DNA from: Bifidobacterium sp.
GTDB taxonomy: Bacteria; Actinomycetota; Actinomycetes; Actinomycetales; Bifidobacteriaceae
Direction of reading: 5' to 3'
DNA: 45,593 nt
Assembly: GCF_022640935.1 (NCBI RefSeq)
Contig: NZ_JALCCV010000015.1
Span: 1 to 45,593, forward strand
Part shown: piece by piece, positions 18,105 to 26,927 of the stretch
Layout: the number at the start of each line of letters is the position of its first letter
Position numbering within the stretch: the stretch's first letter is position 1
Notes under the pieces: generated by a model
What the model was told of the DNA's origin: nothing
Seen by the model: the letters and a program-made list of their open reading frames with translations, nothing else
Database searches by the model: none
Position numbers and translations under genes: made by a program

Positions 18105-19430
18105 ATGCCCTCAGTATCATATAAAACCGTCTTCTCTTCACCTTTTATAATATGGGGAGAGAAGACAGTTCTCTTTAATAAACAGCAATTATGGCCGGTG
18201 TATCAGACTGATCTAAATCAACTGTTCTTATTGACAGAAAAGGCTAAAGGAGAGTTACTTTCAGGTCATTTCGCAAGTCAAGCGCAAATATCAAAATTCT
18301 TATCTATGGGTCTGCTGACTAATGACCCTGTGAAAGATCGGATTCGAGTAAGAGATTCTTTTAAACGGGATAATCTTGACGCTTCTCGTCGAACGTTTGT
18401 GCTGTTCGTTTGTTCGGATTGTAATATGGACTGTAGCTATTGTGGCCAAATTCACAAACGTGTAAAAGGAATTAGCGATTGGGAAACCAAGGTCATGAGG
18501 AGAATTGAAAATGTTACTACCTCAAAGAATACAAGGTCAATTACAGTAAAATGGTTCGGGGGTGAGCCGCTGCTTGGATATAGGCATATTATCCAAATGG
18601 GCTCTCGATTGTACGAAATATGTAGAGAAACCGGTATCGATTACTCATCTTCAGTTACAACAAATGGATCTTTGATGACTTCACGTCGTGTGAATGAACT
18701 GAGCAGAACAGCTCATGTAAATTCGATTTGTGTCACCCTAGATGGGCCGGCCGAGCAGCATGATTTGAGCCGACATCTCAAAACTGGCGGACATAGTTTT
18801 GAACGTATTCTTGATGTTGTCTCAAATGCAATTAGGGAAGAAAATCCAATTCAGTGGGTGCTTCGGACTAATGTTACACCTCAACTATCTCCACATATTT
18901 CAGAATATTTGAATACTCTTGCAGAAATGGGATTAACAAATTGCGATCGAGTGATTCTCGATATAGCCCCAGTTCACGAATGGGCTGGTAATGAGAGTTC
19001 GAATTCCCATAAATGGTATGAGAGCCAAGAAATTGCTTGGCTTAAACAGGCTACGGATCTTGGTTTCTCTATGGATTTACTTTCGTCAGGAGAAACGCTT
19101 CCGTGTGTAGCACTTCGTCGAGGAGGAGAGTGTATTGACTCATTTGGAACTGTTTTTTCATGTCCGGAATATCCACTAACCAAAACAGAAGCGTTACATA
19201 GGCTTGGGAATATTCCAGCAAAGTCAGACTTTAGGCCGGTCGATAAAATAATAAATGACAACTGGCTTCGAAAGATGTCATTGCATGAGTCTCGTTGCTT
19301 TGAGTGTGCGCTTCTTCCTGTTTGTGCCGGAGGATGTTCGCTTGGCAGGAAAAATCCATGCCCTTCGTTTAAGACAAACATAGCTCAAAGAGTTTCGCTT
19401 GCTGCTAGACAATTGGTCAAGGCAATGTAA
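18105..19430 (+). CDS. Radical SAM/SPASM peptide maturase
   Basis: 441-aa enzyme. Residues 1-95 resemble a small winged-helix peptide-recognition (RRE/PqqD-like) region. The radical SAM cluster motif CNMDCSYC is at 106-113, with Cys 106, 110 and 113 as the ligands of the SAM-binding 4Fe-4S cluster. GGEP at 152-155 is the SAM-contacting motif. The C-terminal SPASM part has Cys at 334, 343, 353, 398, 401, 407, 411 and 419, enough for two auxiliary clusters. Such enzymes install thioether, carbon-carbon or related crosslinks in peptides. It lies between the precursor and the SagB-like gene and probably forms one transcript with them. Codon use is AT-rich, unlike the core genes. The modification type cannot be read from sequence. 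Confidence 0.9.
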   Translation: MPSVSYKTVFSSPFIIWGEKTVLFNKQQLWPVYQTDLNQLFLLTEKAKGELLSGHFASQAQISKFLSMGLLTNDPVKDRIRVRDSFKRDNLDASRRTFVLFVCSDCNMDCSYCGQIHKRVKGISDWETKVMRRIENVTTSKNTRSITVKWFGGEPLLGYRHIIQMGSRLYEICRETGIDYSSSVTTNGSLMTSRRVNELSRTAHVNSICVTLDGPAEQHDLSRHLKTGGHSFERILDVVSNAIREENPIQWVLRTNVTPQLSPHISEYLNTLAEMGLTNCDRVILDIAPVHEWAGNESSNSHKWYESQEIAWLKQATDLGFSMDLLSSGETLPCVALRRGGECIDSFGTVFSCPEYPLTKTEALHRLGNIPAKSDFRPVDKIINDNWLRKMSLHESRCFECALLPVCAGGCSLGRKNPCPSFKTNIAQRVSLAARQLVKAM

Positions 19431-19431
19431 A

Positions 19432-20445
19432 ATGATTTATTTTTTGAATAGCTCTTCATATTTTCTTCTGAAAAATGAAAATATTGAAATTCGTAATCCG
19501 GAGTGGAACTATGTAGCAAATTTAAGTTGGGAAGCATTCGAATGGATGTATAAAAATTTAAAAAAAAGTCGTTATAACGAATTATGTATTTCTATTGAAC
19601 CAAATATAGGGGTTCCAGATTTTGTTGAGGTTTTGATTCGGCGAAATGTATTTGTTAAATCAGTGGAAAAGCCGATGCCTTGGAATTATTGGGGTTTTGA
19701 AACTCAATTATTCCATTATGCTGCTATGCATACAAGGTTTCTTTCAGACCCAATTGAAATCGATTTGCAAAAAATTGGAATGTCTGATGCCCCACCTCGG
19801 GTTAGTCTTCGTGATGAATTAGAATATACAAGATCAGTCTGTTTACCGCATGAAGAGGTGAAGTCGCCTGTTGGAGAGGTGATTTCACGTAGAAGAACGG
19901 TTCGTCGCTTTTCTTCCGAGCCTATTTCAGGTGTTGTCTTGTCAGAGGTGGTTTCTACCACTTTTGGAGTTTCGCAATACGTGAATTCTGGTTTTTTCGG
20001 CGAACTACCGTTAAAAGGGTATCCATCGTCAGGTGCAAGGCATGAGCATGAACTATTAGTAATTATTTTTAATGTTACTGGTATTGATGCAGGCATTTAT
20101 CTCTATGATGATGAAAACGACAACTTTTTACAGCTGAACTTGTCATATAATCTTGATGATTTAGAAGATCTTACAGGTAGACAGGGGATGACGCATAGTG
20201 CCTTCATGCTCTTAACTATCTGTCTTTCTGAACGAATTGCTTGGAAATACAGAAATCCTCGAGGATACACAGATGTATACGAGGATGTCGGTCACGCCCT
20301 TGAAAATGTGATTCTTCATTTCGAGGACTATGCTATTAGCGCATGGCTATCGACTGCAATTGACAATAATACTTTCAAAAGAATTATTCCTGTTGGTGAC
20401 AGTCGTTTTGCGACTGCAGTAGTGGCTTTTGGGAAGAAGGCATAA
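19432..20445 (+). CDS. SagB-type FMN-dependent dehydrogenase
   Basis: 337-aa nitroreductase-fold protein. Residues 1-110 form an N-terminal region with the FHYAAMHTRF motif seen in SagB/ThcOx proteins. The catalytic domain has the FMN phosphate-binding RRRTVRRF (153-160), the PSSGARHEHEL motif (198-208), GIYLYD (221-226) and a C-terminal DVGHALENVILHF. In azole-forming RiPP pathways this family oxidises azolines to azoles, working with a cyclodehydratase (ThiF-like plus YcaO). No YcaO gene is in the window, so it may instead oxidise a product of the neighbouring radical SAM enzyme. ATG 19432 starts 1 nt after the upstream stop, and its stop overlaps the next start (TAATG). Both indicate tight coupling. 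Confidence 0.88.
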   Translation: MIYFLNSSSYFLLKNENIEIRNPEWNYVANLSWEAFEWMYKNLKKSRYNELCISIEPNIGVPDFVEVLIRRNVFVKSVEKPMPWNYWGFETQLFHYAAMHTRFLSDPIEIDLQKIGMSDAPPRVSLRDELEYTRSVCLPHEEVKSPVGEVISRRRTVRRFSSEPISGVVLSEVVSTTFGVSQYVNSGFFGELPLKGYPSSGARHEHELLVIIFNVTGIDAGIYLYDDENDNFLQLNLSYNLDDLEDLTGRQGMTHSAFMLLTICLSERIAWKYRNPRGYTDVYEDVGHALENVILHFEDYAISAWLSTAIDNNTFKRIIPVGDSRFATAVVAFGKKA

Positions 20446-21500
20446 TGCCGTTGTTTCTTTGCGATTGGGAGGTTAACCAACATAACGCGAATGAATTAGT
20501 TCATCTCCATGAACCGTTATCGGATAAGATTAACAATCAATTGTTTGTTAGAGAGTTATTTGGACATATCAACAATCTTAGTTTGGCTTGTGTTTTATCA
20601 GGTCAAATCGAATTAGCAGCAAAGGTGCTGTCCTTTAGATTGCCAATTTCTAAAGCCGTTGCTAGTCATGCTCCAGTATTATCTGATTACGCTATTGAAA
20701 GTTTTATTAATTATTGTCGTTTACTTAGCAGGCTAGATTCGAATACTGCCGCGGCAATATTTGAACGACTCTTTCAATTCTCATCCGGGGCAAGTGATGT
20801 TACGTGGATTGAGAATATGGTTCCGTTCAAATACGAATCATTAACTTCGCAAATGCAAAAACAGGTGAGATATGTTTTGTGCATTGCTACCGTCTGGGAT
20901 GGTCTTCGATGCCAGAGTGTACGAGGAGATTATATTGCAAAAAAATGGTCAGAACAGTGTTTGATTAAAATGCCTAAAATTGTATATGGTGGATGTTTTT
21001 TCCCTCTAGAATTTCTCAGTGATCATGGTGCTCCAAATTCGATCTGGAAAGATAGAAACGCTTTACAGAAACCTACAGGTACTGAGATGATGTTTTTGGA
21101 AAGGTGTCATATGCTGTGGTTACGTCGGATTCATAATTCGCTTCAGATGAAAGAAGTGCAGGAAACTAAGAGTATACTAAAATCTCAACGTTTTATATTT
21201 TCAAATTCTAATACACCTTTAATTTGGACCACTTTTCTTGACTTATTAACTCTTGATGAGCGGGGCGGATTACAAATTGCGGATCGTTCAGTACGGGCTT
21301 TGATTTCTCAGGGGCGATATGCAAGTGCCCGCCGCATTGCGTCATTAGCATGCGAGATTTATGGGCGCAAGGCGACACAGGCCCTTCGTGTTAGGTCTAA
21401 TCCTCCAGCTCGGTACGATACGCTATCACGTAGCTACCAGTTGTTAGGGAGCCGTATCTATGATTGTGTCGACCGGCTAGCTCACGCTGGTCTTGTCTGA
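20445..21500 (+). CDS. Unknown protein of the radical SAM/SagB cluster
   Basis: 351-aa protein that I do not recognise. It has no signal peptide and no membrane segment, and reads as mostly helical; one region (VRYVLCIATVWDGLRC) is more hydrophobic. Cysteines are scattered without a metal-binding pattern. The start overlaps the SagB stop (TAATG), so it is almost certainly made with the modification enzymes and may be a third enzyme, a scaffold or an immunity protein. Its first 270 codons are AT-rich while the last 60 or so (from about 21240) turn GC-rich like the next genes, which suggests a recombination boundary inside or near the gene's 3' end. Confidence 0.7.
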   Translation: MPLFLCDWEVNQHNANELVHLHEPLSDKINNQLFVRELFGHINNLSLACVLSGQIELAAKVLSFRLPISKAVASHAPVLSDYAIESFINYCRLLSRLDSNTAAAIFERLFQFSSGASDVTWIENMVPFKYESLTSQMQKQVRYVLCIATVWDGLRCQSVRGDYIAKKWSEQCLIKMPKIVYGGCFFPLEFLSDHGAPNSIWKDRNALQKPTGTEMMFLERCHMLWLRRIHNSLQMKEVQETKSILKSQRFIFSNSNTPLIWTTFLDLLTLDERGGLQIADRSVRALISQGRYASARRIASLACEIYGRKATQALRVRSNPPARYDTLSRSYQLLGSRIYDCVDRLAHAGLV

Positions 21501-21581
21501 GACGGTTGGGTACGTATTCTCGTCGTGAAAGTGTTGTCTGCATTTCCTTGGCGGGAGAGTTGGTGAGGGGCAGGGGGAGAT

Positions 21582-23381
21582 ATGTGGCGATCATGGCGGG
21601 CGTGGCCCAGGGGTATGTGGCAAACGATTCGTGATTCGTACCATTGGCTGCGCTATGAGTGTGCCCATTGGGGCGTGGTGGGTTGGCTGGCCTGCTGCCT
21701 GACCGTGCTGGAGGCAGTTATCGTTGGTGTGACGCCGTGGCTGCTGGGCAATATGGTTGCTTCGGTGATATCACAATACGGCGGCGATGCACTGATGTGG
21801 GCGGGAGCGTTGGTTCTGGCCACGGTGGTTGGTGCTCTGTGCAGCCGTTTCGGTGCCAGTGCCACCGTCAGTGCCTCGTCACATCTCGCCGTCGCCATGC
21901 ACCGGGATTTCCTGCATGCGGCATTGGCGGATCTCACCATGGGCGGGCGTGAACGTCGGTTGCGGCTGAACAGGCTGTATGGAGAGATTACCGACAGTAT
22001 GGTGGTCAACAGTCTCGAAGGCGAGCTCACTATTGTGTACATGCGTTGTGTGGCACTGGCTTCGTTCGCCATCGTGGTGCCGCATCTAGCGGTTATGACA
22101 ACGGTGGTTGGATTGCTGTATCTGCTGGTGGGTGCGTTGGGCACTCGATGGCTGCGCGCGGTGACGGAGGGCACTGGAGAGGATGGCGACATCAGTGAGT
22201 ATTGGCGTTCGCTGTCGTTCGATGTGCGAGCGCGACGCGAGGCGCGGTTGTTTGGGCTCGGCGGCGAGTTTGCCGCACGTTCGCACCGCGCATGGAAATC
22301 ATTCATGGCATTGTCCACACGGTCGTTTCGCCATCGTGCGGCCCCGGTCTATGTGGTCTCGATCCTGTTGGTGCTCGCGTATGCTGTTTCCCTGATGCTG
22401 CTGGCCAACCAGGTGGTGTCAGGGGCCCTAGGCGTCGGCGCATTCGTGAGTTGTGTCGGCGCGTTGATCAATCTCAACGGATTCGGCATGATCGGTGATG
22501 CCGCCATTGGCCGTGCGCAGTGCATGCAAGTCGTGTGCGAGCTAGCTGCGCTGCATTCTTCGATTGACTCGACGCCGGAGCCAAGGTCCTCCGAAACGAC
22601 CGCTTTGGAGACTACATCAGGCCAACGGGCGAACCTCGATGATCGAGTCGCGGTTGAGCTCAATCACGTGACGTTCTCGTATGCCGACACGTTGCCCGCA
22701 GCGCTGTCCGATGTCAATTTCAGGTTAAGGCGCGGAACCGTAACCGCGATCGTCGGCGTCAATGGGTCAGGGAAAAGCACGCTGATCCGGCTGCTGGCAG
22801 GTTTGGCGGAGCCGGATTGCGGGCAGGTGCGTATCTCGGGGATGCAGGAGGGCAGGAGTTGGGCTGTGTCCGCCGTGTTCCAGAGTCCTGCGCGTTTTCC
22901 CCTGCCGGTTGGAGACAACATTGGTCTGGGGCTGCCCGATGTCGCATGGGCCGCCGAGGACGCGGCTGTCGATGGGCAGCTGCTGGCCAGACGGTCCATG
23001 GTTGGCGAAGATCCGGGGCTCTCCGGCGGGCAGTGGCAGCGGGTGGCGCTGGCTCGTTGCCTGGCCCACGCTCGCCAATCCTCACCGAGCGACGGCGTGG
23101 TGCTCCTTGATGAGCCGACGGCTGCAGTCGATCCTCTGACCGAGAAGACATTCTTCGATGATTTCAGACGGCTGACCCAAGGGCTGACCACGGTGTTGGT
23201 CACCCATAAGATCACCAGCATTACCGATGTCGATCGAATTATTGTGCTTGATGGCGGGCGGATCATTGGCGACGGTCCTCACAGTCGACTTATGAAGCAG
23301 TGCGCGCTGTACAGGGATCTCTATGAACGGCAGCGGCGCAGCATGGCGCAGGCTGACAGCGACGTGGAAGGGAACTCATGA
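21582..23381 (+). CDS. ABC exporter half-transporter A (fused membrane and ATPase domains)
   Basis: 599 aa. An N-terminal transmembrane domain with about six helices (about 25-310) is followed by an ATPase domain with Walker A GVNGSGKST, signature LSGGQWQR, Walker B VVLLDEPTAAVD and H-loop VTHK. The strong GGGGGAG sequence supports ATG 21582. It overlaps the next gene, the partner half-transporter, by 4 nt, so the pair probably forms a heterodimer. Such pairs export drugs, peptides or lipids. Position 82 bp after the AT-rich peptide cluster, in the same direction, makes peptide export or immunity plausible, but the GC-rich codon use shows a different origin. No C39 protease domain is present. 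Confidence 0.88.
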   Translation: MWRSWRAWPRGMWQTIRDSYHWLRYECAHWGVVGWLACCLTVLEAVIVGVTPWLLGNMVASVISQYGGDALMWAGALVLATVVGALCSRFGASATVSASSHLAVAMHRDFLHAALADLTMGGRERRLRLNRLYGEITDSMVVNSLEGELTIVYMRCVALASFAIVVPHLAVMTTVVGLLYLLVGALGTRWLRAVTEGTGEDGDISEYWRSLSFDVRARREARLFGLGGEFAARSHRAWKSFMALSTRSFRHRAAPVYVVSILLVLAYAVSLMLLANQVVSGALGVGAFVSCVGALINLNGFGMIGDAAIGRAQCMQVVCELAALHSSIDSTPEPRSSETTALETTSGQRANLDDRVAVELNHVTFSYADTLPAALSDVNFRLRRGTVTAIVGVNGSGKSTLIRLLAGLAEPDCGQVRISGMQEGRSWAVSAVFQSPARFPLPVGDNIGLGLPDVAWAAEDAAVDGQLLARRSMVGEDPGLSGGQWQRVALARCLAHARQSSPSDGVVLLDEPTAAVDPLTEKTFFDDFRRLTQGLTTVLVTHKITSITDVDRIIVLDGGRIIGDGPHSRLMKQCALYRDLYERQRRSMAQADSDVEGNS

Positions 23382-25414
23382 TGAGCAAACCAGGCAAACC
23401 TGATTTCGAACACATCAGCAGTCTTGCGGCGGTCAGCGACGTTCTCAGGGTCGTCCGGCAGCACTGCCCGATGGCGCTGGTCGGCAGCCTGGCCGAAATC
23501 GGCGCCGCAGCGGCCAACGCGCTCGTACCATGGGTGATTGCCTTGTTGCTCAATGGGCTGACGGGGCCCGCACATGAGATATCGTGGACTGTGCTGTGCC
23601 TGCTGGTGGTGTTGGTTACCGCTGATATCTGGGCTTCCACCCTGGGCACGAACAGCCGCGTGACCTTGATGAGGACCGTCGGACATGTGTACGACCTTGA
23701 GATTGCTGGGCTCGTCGGACGCATTCATGTTCTTGATGACCTCGAGACCATGGCATTTCGAGTGAATGCGCAGGCTGTGGCCGAGCGGTCGTCGGAGTTG
23801 GGACGGACCGTCAACGGCTGGCTGATAGCCGCCAGAGGCTTGGTGGAGATGGGGGTTTCCATTATCGCAGGTCTGCTGCTCAGCCCTTGGCTCATGCTGA
23901 TCCCGCTCGCGGCCATCCCGTCGCTGCTGCTCGAGAAGAAGGCGGATCAGTGGGATGGCGACGCTGAAGACGCCTCGGCTCCTCTCGGTGAACGCAAGGA
24001 TGCCTTGATGAAGACGCTTATCGAGCCGCAAACTCACGATGAGATGAAGCTGTGGCAGGCACAGGACTTTCTCAGCAGCAGGATCGGTCCTTTGCTGACA
24101 GCATGGCGTCGGCCGTTGAACCAGTCGGCTCGCCGCAGGTCGCTGGCCTTCCTCGGCCCGGATCTGTTGATCCAGTTGACTGCCGGCGGTGTCCTGCTGT
24201 GGCTGGTCTGGCAGGCTGGACAGGGGCAGCTGGCTCCCGGTGTTGTGGTTGGCGCGCTGTTCATGGTCACCCGTCTCCTTGGCGCGGCGCAACAGGGGCC
24301 GAGTGCCGTGCAGCGCCTGTATCGTTCGGCGCGACCGGCAAAAAGAGTGCTCTGGCTGCGGCGCTATGCTGCTCAGCATATGGGGCATCAGGCCACGCAG
24401 ACGGCCAGCACCAGAGCCAACGAGACGCAGCGGCACCCCCTGGGAGCAGATGGCAATGCGGACTTGTCAAAGCCATTCGTTCCCGCCAGCCTGGTGGTAT
24501 CGAACATCGAGTACCGTTATCCCGGAGCCGCCGACGCCGCACTTACCGGGGTGAGCACTCGTATCGGCGCCGGGCAGCGGGTGGCGTTGGTCGGGCAGAA
24601 TGGCTCAGGGAAGACCACGTTCCTGGATATCGTGCTGGGTCTGCGTCGCTGCCAGCGGGGATACGTGCAGTGGCGCGACGAACACGGCAACCTGGCGCCA
24701 CAGTCTTTTCCTGTGCGATCGGGGTCTCAAATCGGTATGCAGACCGGCCACGTGACGGCTTCCGCGGTGTTCCAGGACTATGTACGGTATGAGACGACTG
24801 TGGAGGATAACGTCACTTTCGCAGCACTCGATGCGCAACGTGCGCTCCACAGCCCCAGCCATGAACGCTGTGGCATGCTTGCACAGGCTGTTGACACGGC
24901 TCTCATTCGGGTTCAGCTCGGTCAAGCGGTTGCCGCCCTGCCACAGCAGGCCAGCACTTTGGTGGGAACTCGCTTCTCGTCCTCCCATGGCCTGTCCGGC
25001 GGGCAGTGGCAGCGGCTGGCGATTGGACGCGCAATATTTCCCTCGCTGCTCTCGTGTATGTATCGGGCGAAACAGGCGGGCTTCCCGCAACAGTGCATAC
25101 AGGCAGCAGCGTCAACGTCTCCGGCTGCAACGGTGTTTGACCCAGTCGGCGTTCGAGTCTTCGACGAAGCATCCAGCGCACTCGATGCGAAAGCGGAGGA
25201 GAAGCTGCGTTCCGTCATCCTCGGAGCCGATCTTGCAAAGGGCGGCATCACCTTTTTCGTTACCCATCGATTCCCCATCGTGCTGGCCGCTGACCTCATT
25301 CTGGTGTTTGATCATGGCCGCATCGTCGAACAGGGCACACACGAGGAATTGCTGGCGCTGAATGGCACGTATGCGAAACTGTTTGCCGCGGCAGATGAGG
25401 GTATGCGCCATTAG
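23378..25414 (+). CDS. ABC exporter half-transporter B (fused membrane and ATPase domains)
   Basis: 678 aa. The N-terminal transmembrane domain occupies about 30-320. A variable linker rich in Thr/Ala/Gln follows near 330-365, then an ATPase domain with Walker A GQNGSGKTT, signature LSGGQWQRLAIG and FDEASSALD, with a normal catalytic glutamate. The ATPase domain has an extra stretch between signature and Walker B (about 555-585, AKQAGFPQQCIQAAAST), explaining the length. It starts inside the last codons of half-transporter A (ATGATG at 23378-23383), so they are co-translated. Both ATP sites keep their key residues. It is followed by a TetR gene, a common arrangement for regulated exporters. 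Confidence 0.88.
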   Translation: MMSKPGKPDFEHISSLAAVSDVLRVVRQHCPMALVGSLAEIGAAAANALVPWVIALLLNGLTGPAHEISWTVLCLLVVLVTADIWASTLGTNSRVTLMRTVGHVYDLEIAGLVGRIHVLDDLETMAFRVNAQAVAERSSELGRTVNGWLIAARGLVEMGVSIIAGLLLSPWLMLIPLAAIPSLLLEKKADQWDGDAEDASAPLGERKDALMKTLIEPQTHDEMKLWQAQDFLSSRIGPLLTAWRRPLNQSARRRSLAFLGPDLLIQLTAGGVLLWLVWQAGQGQLAPGVVVGALFMVTRLLGAAQQGPSAVQRLYRSARPAKRVLWLRRYAAQHMGHQATQTASTRANETQRHPLGADGNADLSKPFVPASLVVSNIEYRYPGAADAALTGVSTRIGAGQRVALVGQNGSGKTTFLDIVLGLRRCQRGYVQWRDEHGNLAPQSFPVRSGSQIGMQTGHVTASAVFQDYVRYETTVEDNVTFAALDAQRALHSPSHERCGMLAQAVDTALIRVQLGQAVAALPQQASTLVGTRFSSSHGLSGGQWQRLAIGRAIFPSLLSCMYRAKQAGFPQQCIQAAASTSPAATVFDPVGVRVFDEASSALDAKAEEKLRSVILGADLAKGGITFFVTHRFPIVLAADLILVFDHGRIVEQGTHEELLALNGTYAKLFAAADEGMRH

Positions 25415-25498
25415 GCGTGTGAGCTGAATTCATATCGTCTGTCAGCCGCATGACCGCCTCAGTCAATACATACAAGAACAAGTGTGCAAGGAGTATGA

Positions 25499-25533
25499 AC
25501 CATGATATGATAACAGTGTTATCATATCATGGT
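25499..25533. promoter_or_regulatory. Perfect 35-nt palindrome, probable TetR operator
   Basis: Arms of 17 bp, ACCATGATATGATAACA and its exact complement, flank a single central G at 25516. The palindrome lies 20 bp before the chosen TetR start and 84 bp after the exporter stop. This size and symmetry are typical of a TetR-family dimer or dimer-pair site. It probably mediates autorepression of the regulator and reductase operon. The symmetry is visible; the binding is inferred. Confidence 0.8.
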
Positions 25534-25552
25534 GTTATCGATGGAGGCACCC

Positions 25553-26248
25553 ATGGCTTCCCGCGGAGACAAGACTCGCCAGCGTATCGTCGACCAAACG
25601 GTGCGCGATATACGTGAGCACGGGTACGAGCAGGTATCGTTGCGCACGCTGGCGGGGGAACTTGAGCTGACAACCGGTTCGGTGTATCGGCATTTCGCGT
25701 CGAAGGAAGAGCTGTTGAACGCCGCTGGCTATGAAATGTCCCGGATTGTCGACGGCATCGTTGTGCCGGCAGAGACTGGCTCGGACAATGCAGGCCATGA
25801 TGTCGAAACTCTTTTGGCCATCGCAAACCGGCTGCTGCAATTGATGCGGGACGATCCGCATGGCGTTGAATTCCTGTTTTTCGGGCCGCTCTACAATACG
25901 GCAACGCAGCAGTTCGGTGAAGTTGAGCAGCCGCGATTCCTCACCACTTTGCTTGGCATATGCACCCGATTGTGCGAACAATACAGTACGACTGCCAACC
26001 CGAATCGGCTGTTCGTGCAGATTTGGGCTTTCATCCAGGGCTACGGCAACCTCGTCATGCGCGGTGTCGCCGGCTACAGCGCAAGCATGCTCCGCGAAAC
26101 GTTGCTGAGTCTGCTTAGCGAACCATTGCCGGGGCCTTCGGCACCTTCACCGTCACCAGTTGGGCATACGCACAGCCAGATGTCTCGCCAGTGCCCCAAC
26201 GTTTCCTCCATTCGCAAACCAACAACCGCAGCCTGGGAGCTACCATGA
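25553..26248 (+). CDS. TetR-family transcriptional regulator
   Basis: 231 aa. The N-terminal helix-turn-helix DNA-binding domain covers about 1-60 (TRQRIVDQTVRDIREHGYEQ, then TLAGELELTTGSVYRHFASKE). The C-terminal ligand-binding domain is not diagnostic. I chose ATG 25553 over the in-frame ATG 25529 because GGAGG (25543-25547) is correctly spaced for it and the earlier ATG sits inside the palindromic operator. The stop overlaps the reductase start by 4 nt (ATGA), so the two are co-regulated. Ligands are likely electrophiles or quinones if the reductase partner is a guide. The palindrome also lies downstream of the ABC exporter, so exporter control from this site is not obvious. Confidence 0.9.
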   Translation: MASRGDKTRQRIVDQTVRDIREHGYEQVSLRTLAGELELTTGSVYRHFASKEELLNAAGYEMSRIVDGIVVPAETGSDNAGHDVETLLAIANRLLQLMRDDPHGVEFLFFGPLYNTATQQFGEVEQPRFLTTLLGICTRLCEQYSTTANPNRLFVQIWAFIQGYGNLVMRGVAGYSASMLRETLLSLLSEPLPGPSAPSPSPVGHTHSQMSRQCPNVSSIRKPTTAAWELP

Positions 26249-26832
26249 GCAACGTCGTTATCGTCTATTGCCACCCATATGAACGCAGCTTCAACCATGC
26301 CGTGATGTGCACCGCCGTCGAAAACATGAACAGACAGGGTCACAGGGCACATGTCATCGATCTGCATGCCGAAGGTTTCAACCCAGCCTACGATGCCGAG
26401 GAGCTGCGACTGTTCCACGATGGCAATACACACGACCCCAAGGCGTACATATACCTGGATATGCTGCGTACGGCCGACACGGCGGTGTTCATCACGCCGA
26501 TCTGGTGGAATTCGATCCCCGGCATGCTCAAGGGCTTCATCGACAAGGTGATGAAGGAAGGCGAAGGACTGAGCCATACGATAGGCCGGTTCGGCGTCCA
26601 AGGCGAGCTGACCAACATCAAGCACACCTATGTGCTCACCACATCCACCTCGCCGACTCTCTTTTTCCGGCTGTTCCTTGGTGATGGTGTCAGCAGGATC
26701 TTCATCAACCAGACGCTCAAGCAGCTCGGCATGCAGCACCGCCGCTGGATCAACTTTGGCGGTATTACCGCGTCCACGCCCCAGCAGCGCGAACGCTATC
26801 TCGCCAGGATCGCAACAATGAAGTTCGAGTGA
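26245..26832 (+). CDS. Flavodoxin-fold NAD(P)H:quinone oxidoreductase
   Basis: 195-aa protein of the flavodoxin_2/NQO1/MdaB group. The N-terminal VVIVYCHPYERSFNHA is the flavin phosphate-binding loop with the family's HP motif. FITPIWWNSIPGMLKGFIDKV (80-100 region) is the hallmark central motif. Enzymes of this group reduce quinones, azo dyes and other electrophiles by two electrons with FMN or FAD. ATG 26245 overlaps the TetR stop and is preceded by GGGAG. The pairing with TetR suggests induction by its own substrates. Confidence 0.9.
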   Translation: MSNVVIVYCHPYERSFNHAVMCTAVENMNRQGHRAHVIDLHAEGFNPAYDAEELRLFHDGNTHDPKAYIYLDMLRTADTAVFITPIWWNSIPGMLKGFIDKVMKEGEGLSHTIGRFGVQGELTNIKHTYVLTTSTSPTLFFRLFLGDGVSRIFINQTLKQLGMQHRRWINFGGITASTPQQRERYLARIATMKFE

Positions 26833-26927
26833 ACAGCAGCAGAACCAGTGCGGAAGGCTGCACGAAACCAAGCCCTGGCCAAGCCCGAGTGCCACGTGTT
26901 GCAGCAACCGCACCGAATTGAACGCGA

